Shown here: positions 54,024 to 63,965 of the stretch, piece by piece | Layout: each line of letters opens with the position of its first letter | How positions within the stretch are numbered: position 1 is the first letter of the stretch | Assembly (NCBI GenBank): GCA_020796225.1 | Contig: CM036775.1 | Coordinates: 4,351,393-4,415,392, forward strand | Direction: 5' to 3' | Origin: Arion vulgaris | Taxonomy: Eukaryota; Mollusca; Gastropoda; Stylommatophora; Arionidae | DNA: 64,000 bases | Notes under the pieces: model-generated | Told to the model about the DNA's origin: nothing | What the model saw: only the letters and a program-made list of their open reading frames with translations | Database searches by the model: none | Position numbers and translations under genes: made by a program

Positions 54024-54263
54024 ACTGTTTGCTGCCGATAGTAACACAGGACACTACACATAAGGGATATTGAATTAAAATATTTCAACTTGGTCCGCAC
54101 TTCCAAAAATTCTACAACAATCAGGTTTTGATTATGAAGAAAAACTGTTTTAAATCAATGTTATTTATTGTCGCTTGTTGCACTTTTCTGTTTTCTATTT
54201 CAAATTATTTAAATTGAAATAAATTAAATGACAGATCCCTGATTCAACTTTTTATATGTAAAC
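54024..54263. promoter_or_regulatory. Candidate bidirectional promoter between HEATR6 and COQ5
   Basis: The two start codons face away from each other with about 240 bp between them. This AT-rich gap must hold both 5' UTRs and both core promoters. It is one of the few stretches free of recognisable SINE or LINE sequence. No TATA box at a persuasive spacing and no CpG cluster is visible, so function is inferred from position. Confidence 0.6.
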
Positions 54264-54477
54264 ATGGCTGCGCCCTTCTGTAGAAAAGCGAGATTGAGTC
54301 TTCTCTTTCGGTATAATTCTATTAGGCCTCAATGGACACATCTGATCCGTTTGCTAGTTTCGCAGAGCTCAAAGGCTGGTGAATATGTCGATAAATCTGA
54401 AAAGTCGAAAGAGTTTAAGAACCCGGAGACCCATTTTGGGTTCCAGTCAGTGTATGAAGAAGAGAAAGAGCACAAAG
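54264..54477 (+). CDS. COQ5: COQ5 exon 1 (mitochondrial presequence)
   Basis: Begins [19 protein letters not shown]; Arg-rich with no acidic residues early, as expected of a mitochondrial targeting peptide. Continues through [19 protein letters not shown], matching the human ETHFGFETVSEEEK. Donor is GTTAAA; the exon ends in phase 1. Confidence 0.9.
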
Positions 54478-57400
54478 GTTAAATAAATAAATATCTGCGA
54501 TATAAATTAAACACTAACAAAGCAAGTTGGTTGCTAACAGTCTTGTTAGTTATAATTCTCCCCCGTAGCCTGATAATGTGTGATTGGTGTGCTGAGGTTG
54601 TGCTGTTGTTACTTAAAATATTATGTGCCCTCCTATTTTACTATTTCATCATATCATCATGAGGTGCCGTCTCCACATCGACGGTTGGCTGCAATGAATC
54701 TCCAGCATCCTCTGTCTTTCACCTTGGTGTTGCACACTGCCAGAGTGTAACCTGTCCATTTCTTAAAGTTTCCCTCCCACTTATCTCTCGGTCTTCCTCT
54801 TGCACTTCCCCTCTAGTAAATGTTTTATGGTGTCATGTCTTTTTGTGTGCCCAAAATACTTTACTTTTTCTGAATTTTATTTCTCTTAATAATTGTTTCT
54901 TCATGCCTAGTTTTCCTAAAACTTGTTTATTTTTCTGTCCATGAAACTCTGCCTATTCTTCTATATATCCACATCTCATATGCATCAATTCTGTCTTCTG
55001 CTTGTTCATTGTCCATGTTTCCGAGCCATACATTAATATAGGATATATATAGCATTTGATCATTCTCATTTTTAGCCCGTTTGTGATTTGTTTGGATGTC
55101 AGTAACTTTCTCATACTATTGAAATTATCCTTGGCCATTCCTATTCTCTTTTAAATTTCTGTTATACATCTGCCGTCATCTGTTATCATCTGACCAAGAT
55201 ATAAGAAACTTTTACTTGATGTAGTAATTCTCCATGTATTTTTATATTCATTTTAGGTTTCTCCATTTACTATTTAACCTCTTTTAATTGAAAAGCCAAC
55301 TATATTCAATTACACAATGATAGTTATTCAACTAGGAAATATATTGTTTTAAATAGTACATATTTCCACTTACATGCTTCACTTGAAGATCAGATCCATT
55401 CTTCTTTCCTTTTGCAGAAACGGCATCGTAAAATGTATTCTTCATTCCATCCTTGCTCAACAGTTCCTTTTCAATCAACAAAAAGCTAAGATGAGAGTCT
55501 ATCTTGAACTTGTGCAAATCTGCAGCAGCTGTGGATTTGCTTTAATACTGAAAACAACCTTTCAACAGATGCGCAGTAGTTGCTGGAATAGTCATGGTCA
55601 ATTCTACCAGTTTTGAACACTTCTTTCCAATCTGACCTGAGATAATTTTCAACTAAAAACTGTAGGAAGTCATAAACTGACTTATTGTAGAACTCATCCG
55701 AACAATAAAGTACCACAAGTTTATTTTTAAATCGTACATAGTCGAACATTTCTCCATAAACGTCTTTTAGACACCAAGCCCACTGATTTTAACAGCACAC
55801 TTCCTCTTTAAAAAACCACAACCTGTCCACCAATCTCTCCCCTCACCCACTTCACAAATTGTTATATTTGGTGTAAATTTACGAAGACCAGCTCATGTCA
55901 AGGCGGAACCCCTGGGTGATTTTCATTGACATGCGCAGACAAGGGTCGTAACTCATAACCTATGTACCTAGCGACTTTATAAATATTTTATAGCAAATAT
56001 TGCTGTGAATACGTAACAGAATAATTACTTTATTTTTATTTTCCTTCTGGCCTGATATAGGTGTGCGCTGCACACGTATCACACATGAAGAATATGCCAC
56101 TGTGTCTTAGTCTTTCTAGGTTCTGTAGCAAAACATTTGACAATAGAATATCATATGCCTGTAGTGTCGATTTTTCCTTCTTTCTTTTGTCCCTCTCTGC
56201 TTTTTGCCGCTAGGCGTAGCAGGTTTAACTGATGATTGGTTTCCGAGATAATGCACGCTCGGTTGCTTGATATGCTGTGGTATTGTGAAGTTTTAAGATG
56301 TCTATAACTCCATCAATCCATCTTTTTCTTGGTCTGCCCCTTCCTCTTAATGATTCCATTTTCAGATTGTATGCTCTGGCAACTGGTGTATTTGGGTAGT
56401 GTAGTTTTTAATAGTCATAAAAACATAATGATAGAGCAGACGCACTGGTGGGCAATGCTATGATTGAGAATGGGTCTTCTATGGACAGAAGCGAAATCAT
56501 CAATGCTCTCAGAGAAAACATATGCTCTGAAGATTTCAATGATGAAGATAAAGGGTATTCTCTATCTCAGCTGCACAAGTTGTGCATACCGATAGGTGCG
56601 GCAAGAGAGAAAACCACGAGAGAAAACCCAGTAGATACATCAATCAGCACAGAACAGGGGTTGTTAGTCTAAACACACTGAGATACATGCTTGGAAGGAG
56701 ATCGGAACAGTTATGGACATGTGTGATGAAGATAATCCTAAAATAAACAGTGAACATAATAATTATATCTGTTTTCTTGTTCTTGCAGTGTACGAAGTCT
56801 TTGAGAATGTAGCATCCAAATATGACTTGATGAATGATGCCATGAGTGCAGGTGTCCACAGAATATGGAAGGATATATTTTTAGAACACTTAGCACCTTC
56901 CCCGGGCGTTAAGTTACTAGATGTCGCGGGAGGAACTGGTTAGTATGAAATTTGTATGTCGGTGACTTCTTCTTTCATTTGCTATACATCAACGAGTTGT
57001 TAAATCACTCTTTGAGCGGGGACTGCCTAGAGTAGTTGATAGTAGCTCGGCCTGCTAGCTGTGAGACGCCTCATAGCTTGGGTTCGAACCTACTGTCCGG
57101 CATTTGTTCCGAGTCCCTGGTCTTACTCAGGACGATAACGTGAGTACCTCTGAAGTCTGAGAAAATCTGCCTGAATGGCGAGGGAATACTAATTACGAGT
57201 ACCTGCCATTGTAAGAAATTGGAAAAACGATTTTCACGCAAAATCAGTTTCAGAGATGAAACCGTCTGAGTTGAAGCGGACGAAAAAAAAAAAAAAACAA
57301 CTCTTTGAGCCTCGAAGATGGGGTCTCCATCCAGAGAACAATAACTGTGTTTCCTCGCAGAGAACCACTACTGCCTTGTAGTTTGATTGGGGACAATCAA

Positions 57401-60400
57401 AGTTTAGCAGAGCAAACCGTACACAAAACTGGATGGCAGGCAAACCAAGTAGCCCAAAAAGACTGGTAACATGGACAGATGACGCTCAACATCCCAGGAG
57501 GGAAGGTTGTCTAAGGGTAGCTACCCTAAAAAAAAATAACCTGCTGCCTTGCAAGTCGGCTGGGGACAGCCAAAGGCTGAGGATGGAGAGCGAACCCAGT
57601 AAACACTGGCTAAAACTGGACACATCGTCGAAGGATAAGCACCAAAGCTCCAAATGGCGCTGAAGATGTGACAAAACATACCCATGCTAAGGCTGCATGA
57701 ATCAGATTTCCACATGAAAGAGATTTATGGGGAAATCTGGTACATCAATCTAAGGGTGATTGCGAAAGAGAGATAAACCACTCTTTGTGGCCTGTATGTG
57801 ATTTGCGCCTTAAGAGTGTGAGTTTGTTGTGTCAGTTAGGTACCTACAGAGCCATAGACCATCTTTCAACTCGGGATAGGACATAACAGATTGAACAAAC
57901 ACCTACACAGGATACAATTGTCCTCATCCCCTCTGTGGCACCACAGATCAAACCACAGAACATGTCCTGCAAGACTGTCCCCTGTATGTCCTCCCTAGAA
58001 ATAAGTTAGCAGTGAACCAATATAATCAAAACTTCTCACCACATTTTATATTTTCGTTCTGATACAAATATCCATTGTCGTGGTTGTCTTATCCATTGAT
58101 TTTGTTTTTGCCACATTGAGATATAGATATTGTTTTTTGCTTTTCTCTTGCACTTCAGTGATTAATTTCTCAATCCCTTTTTGCGATTTTGACAGCAGCA
58201 CTGTATCATAAGTTTATCTTAGTTCATGTCTTTCTCCGGTTATGAAAGGATCATATGTATAGCAGACACGCAAGAAAACTAAACCACTTCCACACAAGCT
58301 GTCTACGCAGAATAATAAAAATAAACTGGCAGGACAAAATTCCAGACAGCGAAGTCCTCACAAGAGCAAAGATCCCAAGCGTCAACACCCTGTTTCAGAA
58401 GGCCCAAGTGAGGTGGACCGGTCACGTTGCCTAATACATACATCCCAAAACAGTTGATGTATGGCAAACTTGAAGGGGGCAGACGTTCTGCTGGTGAACA
58501 GAAAAGATGCTTCAAAGACACTCTTAAAGTGTCTTTGAAATACTTCGATATAGACACCATGTGCTGGGAATCCCTTGCGCAAGTTCACCAAATGTGGTGC
58601 TGTAACAACACAAGAGGAACCTGCATAGCTGAGAGTCATCAGGCCGTTGAAGCACAGAGAAAACTGAGAGGACTGCGAAAGGCAGAACACACAACACGTA
58701 CATGTCTAACCTTGATCATGTATGCCCCACCTGTGGTAGGGGACTGTGTTCTAGGATTGGACTCTACAGTCACCTCCGCACAAACCAGAGAGGTGCAGCA
58801 GCACATGTTTGAGACTGTTGTCATCATCGCTTGTGATGGACGGCTATTATTATGAAAGGATCATATGTTGGGCACACCTTGAGGAGAAATGATCAACGAA
58901 TATCAAAGCAGGCATTGAAGTGGGATGCAAAGGGTTCAAGAAAGAGAGGTTGACCTAAGGAGACCCTGAAACGAACTTTGCTGAGAGAGGTAGAAAATAA
59001 CGGTCTCAGTTCCATAGAGGAGATTGAGCAAGTTGCCCAGGATAGAGCGGGATGGAGAAATTACTTGCAGGCCCTTGTAACATATAGACGAGAGGATTAT
59101 TATCATATTGATTGCTTTTCTCCTGCATTCCCATCATTAATGGAACCTGTATTACTAAACCAAATAAAATTGTTTCTCTTGAAGGGACATTGCTTTAGGT
59201 TCTGAAATATGTCAACACACCAACTCGGATACGTACACATCAGAACTTTGATATCCCTACAGATGCCGCTACAAAGGTAAGCATTGCAGCATGTGTTTGG
59301 GCGAAATATCTCTTCTTTTTCTTCTGCATTTGCCCTGAAATGGTGTCACAGTTAAAATGATTTCACTATCTTCTAAATTACATCTGGGACCCTTTCTAGT
59401 GTTACGAGTTTGTGCACTGCCGCTGAGATCTTCCTGTTAAGAAAGAGATCGGAGAACACATGGTTACTCACGAAGTGCAGAAAATATTCCACGCCTACTG
59501 TAGAATTGAACCTGGACCACTAAACTAAGATTTGAGTTCACTAACAAATACACTACTGTGGCTCTCTCATTGTTTAGACCAACGGTTCCCAAACTTTTGC
59601 CCACGCCCACTTTGCACGACATAAACTTTTACGCCCTGCCCATTATAACAGTTTGCCAACGCCCCCCTCCATACATATATACATGCTCTATTTTCACGTT
59701 GACATAGAGAATTGATATATATTTATGTCATACATGGTCAATTTTCAAACGATTATATACATAAAATAGAAAATTGATGAAAAAATGGATCATGTGAGAT
59801 GGGCACAAGATGAATTAAAATGCCAAATTCCAATTTTTAATGACTATTCAATCACAAAATCATGAGAAAAAATCCCCAAATGATTCTGAACACACTATCG
59901 CCCTGAAGACTTCAGCGCCACAGGAGCGGTCCGCCCACTTTGGGAAACGCTGGTTTAGACCAACGGTTCCCAAACTTTGCATTATAGTTGACCTTTAAGT
60001 ACATTTTGCTGCCACAGACCCCCAAAAGTATCTATATATGAAAATGGACAGGAATTAATTATCTATGTGTTACAATAGTAAACAATGTCTGCAATTTAAC
60101 ATTTTTATAAACAACATAGGCCTATAATTAGGCTTAAAATATATTTTTCATTTTGAAATGTCAAAGATCATAATATTTATTCAAGCTATTAACTCTTTCC
60201 ACGCTTTAAGCCTCACACTGCACCACGACAGATGTCCGTTGCACGCTATTAGCCGCACACTGCGCCATAGAGTTGCTTACCTTATAAAAAGTCTTTCTAG
60301 TTTTACTTCTACTGTTTTACTTCTACTACTTTTCAACCTTGTTATTCTATTGGGTTGTCCAGTTTTCTTCAATTTAGTTTATAATAAAATATATATGTTT

Positions 60401-61064
60401 ATTTATTGAGTAGTTGGGATCGTTTTTGTTTGTTTTCTTTTTACCTCCTTGGATTAACTGCTAATTTAAAAAAATTGAGAAAATAACTCCATGGAAAGAG
60501 TTAAGGACCCCTGTGAGATACTCGTGGACTCCCGGGGTCAACAGACCCCAGTTTAGGAAACCTGGTTTATACTAAACTATGCCGAGTGGTTACCGGGGCC
60601 CATATTTGGGGTGTAAAGAATAGAACCACTGTTACCTGCCACGCATGTCGTAAGAGGCGACTAAGGAGGTTTGGCTGAAATTGGATGCATGTGTCCTAAA
60701 CGTGTAGAAGTCTATGTGTTTAGGGGCCTACAAACCAATGTGCAACGTATATACGTTCTTGGCAAAGATCAAACATATCACAAAGAGTGATTCAAATTGG
60801 TGGTAAACAACGAACGCAAAGATGAAGAAGAGTAAACTAAATATTTTCCTTACTTAAAACTCCAGGTGTACATGGGTTCTTCTGATGACTCAACATCCTC
60901 AAGTGATGACTCAAGTGATGACAGCTCCAAATCTAGACAAGATAAACATTCGAATACATCCCTGCCACCAGATCCCAAAGGTAGCCATGTAACAGTGTGT
61001 GACATTAACCAAGCAATGCTAGATGTAGGGAGACAGAAGTCGCTGCAGTTGGGATACACATCAG
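54264..61064 (+). CDS. COQ5: COQ5, mitochondrial 2-methoxy-6-polyprenyl-1,4-benzoquinol C-methyltransferase (first four exons)
   Basis: COQ5 is the SAM-dependent C-methyltransferase of ubiquinone synthesis, a matrix enzyme of the complex Q synthome. Exon 1 carries an Arg-rich presequence and the [11 protein letters not shown] segment. Exon 2 carries the UbiE/COQ5 signature [16 protein letters not shown] and most of SAM motif I (LLDVAGGTG). Exon 3 completes motif I with GDIAFRF, but only after repair of two one-base deletions. Exon 4 carries an acidic Ser/Asp-rich loop and [20 protein letters not shown]. Exon junction phases agree. The catalytic C-terminal half (from the equivalent of AWVLGDAEELPF onward) was not found and should lie beyond 64000. 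Head to head with HEATR6. Confidence 0.92.
54655..55260 (-). mobile_element. LINE F 3' fragment
   Basis: Minus strand encodes [20 protein letters not shown] then [20 protein letters not shown]; the left end (CATCATATCATCATGAGGTG) is the inverse of the GATGATGATGAG tail region. In COQ5 intron 1. Confidence 0.8.
55370..55749 (-). pseudogene. hAT-like transposase C-terminal fragment
   Basis: Two overlapping minus-strand frames give ...[18 protein letters not shown] with VQDRLSS and then [15 protein letters not shown], the pattern of hAT dimerisation domains (compare the SxxxERxFS...LK...RLSxL motif). A one-base shift separates the parts near 55486-55517. It sits in COQ5 intron 1. Subfamily not determined. 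Confidence 0.6.
55750..56425. other. COQ5 intron 1, mostly unassigned
   Basis: 55750-56170 shows no recognisable feature. 56170-56400 resembles the minus-strand end of a LINE (CCATCCATCTTTTTCTTGGT CTGCCCC-type inverse of a GRPRK motif). No exon found. Confidence 0.5.
56425..56675 (+). mobile_element. RNase H-type LINE fragment
   Basis: Encodes [20 protein letters not shown], then [20 protein letters not shown]. Same family as the minus-strand fragment at 31500-31700. Lies 115 bp before COQ5 exon 2. Confidence 0.68.
56789..56938 (+). CDS. COQ5: COQ5 exon 2 (family signature and SAM motif I)
   Basis: Acceptor TTCTTGCAG, donor GTTAGT. It encodes [37 protein letters not shown] and [10 protein letters not shown]. 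Contains the UbiE/COQ5 signature and the glycine-rich SAM-binding loop. Clean frame, ends in phase 1. Confidence 0.93.
57018..57299 (+). mobile_element. S4 SINE with target duplication
   Basis: A-box region TAGTAGCTCGGCCTGCTAGC, B box GGTTCGAACC, poly(A) at the right end. ACTCTTTGAGC on both sides. In COQ5 intron 2. Confidence 0.88.
57310..57850 (+). mobile_element. S6 retroposon and S2 scrap
   Basis: 57360-57760 S6 (AAGTCGGCTGGGGACAGCCA; CTCCAAATGGCGCTGAAGAT; GGTACATCAATCTAAGGG). 57775-57850 has S2-like bits. Confidence 0.7.
57845..57995 (+). mobile_element. LINE C-terminal fragment
   Basis: CTTTCAACTCGGGATAGGAC to ATGTCCTGCAAGACTGTCCC, a RTGHNRL...[20 protein letters not shown] tail. Confidence 0.65.
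57996..58240. other. COQ5 intron 2, degraded LINE-like sequence
   Basis: CCATTGTCGTGGTTGTCTTA and similar look like minus-strand LINE debris, but no family could be assigned. Confidence 0.45.
58257..58853 (+). mobile_element. LINE H 3' fragment
   Basis: From TAGCAGACACGCAAGAAAAC to GGACGGCTATTAT, flanked by ATGAAAGGATCATATG on both sides. Encodes [20 protein letters not shown] and the connecting segment, with frameshifts. Same 3' end as the other two LINE H copies. Inserted at the edge of a LINE A fragment. Confidence 0.85.
58854..59105 (+). mobile_element. LINE A 3' fragment
   Basis: TTGGGCACACCTTGAGGAGA through GAGGAGATTGAGCAAGTTGC, ending ATAGACGAGAGGATTATTAT. Encodes [20 protein letters not shown]. 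Confidence 0.83.
59185..59276 (+). CDS. COQ5: COQ5 exon 3 (two one-base deletions)
   Basis: Acceptor TCTCTTGAAG, donor GTAAGC. After GDIA the frame is lost in GCTTTAGG (one T short), regained for RF, lost again in TTCTGAAA (one C short), then runs cleanly as [14 protein letters not shown] and [11 protein letters not shown] to a phase-0 donor. It matches human GDIAFRFLNYVQSQ. No uninterrupted open frame covers it, so automatic gene calls would miss it. Confidence 0.78.
59410..59572 (-). mobile_element. S8 SINE, partial
   Basis: Inverse of AGCCACAGTAGTGTATTTGT with a degraded B box (AGAATTGAACC). Ends at the hAT MITE target site. Confidence 0.65.
59580..59952. mobile_element. hAT-type MITE (first of a tandem pair)
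   Basis: Starts CAACGGTTCCCAAAC and ends TTTGGGAAACGCTG, with GTTTAGAC (8 bp) on both sides, the duplication length expected for hAT. No coding sequence. Confidence 0.85.
59961..60564. mobile_element. hAT-type MITE (second of a tandem pair)
   Basis: Starts CAACGGTTCCCAAACTTTG and ends TTTAGGAAACCTG. Left flank GTTTAGAC is shared with the first MITE; right flank is GTTTATAC, one base different. Interior differs from the first element. Confidence 0.83.
60588..60838 (+). mobile_element. S1 SINE
   Basis: GCCGAGTGGTTACCGGGGCC ... CATGTCGTAAGAGGCGACTA ... AACGAACGCAAAGATGAAGAAG, just before COQ5 exon 4. Confidence 0.86.
60866..61064 (+). CDS. COQ5: COQ5 exon 4 (acidic loop)
   Basis: Acceptor AAAACTCCAG, donor GTAATT. 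It begins [17 protein letters not shown], an acidic Ser/Asp-rich insertion, then [20 protein letters not shown] and [10 protein letters not shown]. The second part matches human VVVCDINKEMLKVGKQKALA, including the acidic residue that binds SAM ribose. Ends in phase 1. Confidence 0.92.
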
Positions 61065-61119
61065 GTAATTGTTGTTTGGATTTATTGATTGATTGATACA
61101 CCCATGTATCGGGGTCGGA

Positions 61120-61770
61120 GGCCCAAGAGAGAAAGAATAGTACCACTGCTTGACTGAAATCGGATGCATGTGTCCTAAGCATGTAGAAGTCTATGTGTTT
61201 AGGGGCTTACCAAAACCAATGTGCAACATATACACATTCTTGGCAAAGATCAAACATATCACAAAGAGTGATCGCCCAAGTGGTTACCGGTGCCTAAATT
61301 TGGGGTGTAAAGAATAGAACCACTGTTACCTGCCACGCATGTCGTATGAGGCGACTAAGGATGTTTGGCTGAAATCGGATGCACATATCCTAAACATGTA
61401 GAAGTCTATGCGTTTAGGGGCCTACCAAACCAATGTGCAACGTATACAGTTCTTGGCAAAGATCAAACATATCACAAAGAGTGATTAAAATTGGTGTTAA
61501 AGAACGAACACAAAGAAGACAAAGAGTGATTAAAATTGATCATAAAGAACGAACACAAAGAAGAAGAAGTACCACTGCGACCTACAAGGCATGTCGTAGA
61601 GAGAGACCTAGGAAGTTATCCTAGTAAATAAAAGCATCGTAGAAATCGGATGTGCTGACTTGTAAGCAGTACAATAGACTGGCTACACCGTGCGTTTACA
61701 ATCGCTCTTAGACTCAGATCACATACAAATCACACAGAGTGGTTAACAAGTGATTGATATGGACCGATTG
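61120..61770 (+). mobile_element. Two S1 copies and one S2 copy in a row
   Basis: 61150-61271 partial S1; 61271-61560 S1 with duplicated 3' end (GTGATTAAAATTGRT twice); 61565-61770 S2. Confidence 0.8.
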
Positions 61771-61774
61771 AAGA

Positions 61775-62340
61775 AGAAGAGAATTGATAGGACCATCATC
61801 ATTCACTTCGGTGAGAAACCATGTGTGCTCCGATCTCTTTCGTACATAGGAAGATCTCAGCTGCAGTGCACAAACTCCGTAGCATAGGCAAGTGTGCCCG
61901 ATGTAATTTTGAAGATGGTGAAGATAATTTGCAGGAATATTATTTTTAATTTTCTCTAATGAATTTTTCCTTGGGCAGCAGCTTTCCAGCCTGCTCCACT
62001 CATTGGGTTCTTTTACATGCTCGAATTGAACATGGGACCTACATTTTATCGTCCTTTTACAATAGGACTTGGAACTCATTCTCACCTCTACTGCTTAGGC
62101 TGAAAACTTCGGTTTCGGATGCTCTAGTCCTACACTAGTAGGTGCCTAAGGGGTGGGGAGGGCGCAACTTACACTGTTTATATATCACAACAAGATGGTC
62201 GAGAAGAGCAGTCGAAACAACAACCTACTCTGAGATCAGGGATCTCTGGGAAAATATCCTGATAGCTCCATAGGGAGTGAACCTGGTACCGTTGGACTAG
62301 AGCGAGCACCTGACCTCTACACTGTAGAGACCCCCTATGT
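61775..62340 (-). mobile_element. S7 retroposon, interrupted
   Basis: Body at 61785-62085, an unassigned insert at 62090-62220, then the inverse tRNA-like end (GAACCTGGTACC; CTGACCTCTACACTGTAGAG). Confidence 0.68.
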
Positions 62341-62344
62341 TGTT

Positions 62345-62700
62345 TGGAATGAGTTGGCTCTGGTTATTGGTTACTAAACTGACGTCATTGCACTCCAGGC
62401 AGACCATAGGTGCTCAGTCTCCCCAACAGATATCGAAGAGTATGCATACTGATGGTTCCCGTGGCTTGCTGATTAAACACACCTCTCACTCTGCCTCTCG
62501 GGCATCCAGTACGACTTGTGAGAGCGAGTTGGCTCTGACAACCTCTCTATGATCAATCAGATCTGATACCATGCTACAGTATAACTTCAGATGCGGACTT
62601 TAAAGTGGTCGATTGTTGGGGAGTTTAAGATGGATAAGAGGGATGTTTTCGGTCTCTTGGTGACCTACTGTTGGATGAGGACACTAAAATTGACATGAAA
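62345..62700. mobile_element. Two LINE C pieces in opposite orientations
   Basis: 62345-62525 is minus-strand LINE C end (CAGACCATAGGTGCTCAGTC, GATGGTTCCCGTGGCTTGCT). 62595-62700 is plus-strand (GATTGTTGGGGAGTTTAAGA). Confidence 0.65.
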
Positions 62701-62704
62701 TTCT

Positions 62705-63085
62705 CCTGTATGTTGCCGGGGCTCGCAAAGGGAGCAAAGAGTAGTAACGCTGCGACCTACAATGCATGTTGTAGGAAGTGACTGAGGTAGGGGCCTAGGG
62801 AAGCTACCCTAGTCTCTTCTTCTTCTTTGCGTTCGTTCTTTACGACCAATTTTAATAACTCTTTGTGATATGTTTGATCTTTGCCAAGAACGTGTATACG
62901 TTGCACATTGGTTAGTAGGCTCCTAAACGCATAGACTTCTACACGTTTAGGACGCATGCATCCGATTTCAGCCAAACCTCCTTAGTCGCCTCTTCGACAT
63001 GCATGGCAGGTAACAGTGGTTCTATTCTTTACACCCCAAATTTGGGCCCGGTAACCACTCGGGCGAGCTACCCTAGTAAATACCC
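62705..63085 (+). mobile_element. S2 SINE with a nested minus-strand S1
   Basis: S2 runs from 62705 to 62815 and resumes at 63066. S1 (minus) lies between; AGCTACCCTAG is repeated at the junctions. Confidence 0.84.
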
Positions 63086-63179
63086 GAACCAACTGTGGAG
63101 CGTTACACTATATACTCCTGTTTTACCTTCAATGGTCCAGCTGAACTTGGGATCTTGCCTTTCTGTCCAATGTCTTGTA

Positions 63180-63685
63180 GCGCCGAGTGGTTACCGGGGC
63201 CCAAATTTGGGGTGTAAAGAATAGAACCACTGTTACCTGCCACGCATGTCGTAAGAGGCGACTAAGGAGGTTTGGATAAAATCGGATGTAGGTGTCCGCT
63301 AGGAATGTTAACCCGAAACAAATGCTTGCAGAAAACGGATGCAGCAGGTCGTAAGGCGCATAACATGGTGCAATGACCCCTCACAATGAGGAATGGGATA
63401 ACGGATTCTACGGTTGCCATTCTGCCTTGGAGATTTAGCCACGCAGCAAGAATGTCAGACCTACCATCACAAGGGTGGCCAAAACTTACTGCGGAAACAG
63501 AAATCATAGGAATTATATCCTACAGAACTGCCCCCAGTATGCAGAATGGAGAAGAAAGAGGTGGCCCACTTACATTAGTGTCCAAGACAAATTGTATGGC
63601 GTGGCTGATAATCTGAGGCAGACGGCCTTTATTAGAGAATCCAAAATCCCAGTCTAGTGAGAACACAAAGAAGAAGAAGAAATAT
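63180..63685 (+). mobile_element. S3 SINE, complete copy
   Basis: Head GCCGAGTGGTTACCGGGGCC, shared core, body CCTCACAATGAGGAATGGGA, tail CCCAGTCTAGTGAGAAC then GAAGAAGAAG. Confidence 0.88.
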
Positions 63686-63839
63686 CTTGTAGTATGTATT
63701 TTGTAGGTGACTTTGAAGAAATGGCCAACCTGTGGATTTTTACCGCCCAAGCTACATTAGCCAGAATTTTACTGCTCTAGCAATAGGGCATCAATGATAC
63801 AGCAGCCAAGGTTGGGTTCACTATATGCATTCCCCGCCA

Positions 63840-63965
63840 CCACATGCATTGCAGAAATCTGATGTGCTGGCCTAATTGTAGGCGCATAATTGTCACAACG
63901 TACAATCGCTCTTAGGCTCAGATCACAAAAAGTGGCTTAACAAGTGGTCGATAGAGAGAGGTCAA
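63840..63965 (+). mobile_element. S2 SINE, 3' part
   Basis: TTGCAGAAATCTGATGTGCT ... AGTGGCTTAACAAGTGGTCG. Confidence 0.75.

Noticed and set aside
2243..54023. HEATR6 as a processed or decayed pseudogene
   Set aside because: Introns, consensus splice sites and phases are kept, most exons are clean, and the indels are isolated one-base events, several in short homopolymers.
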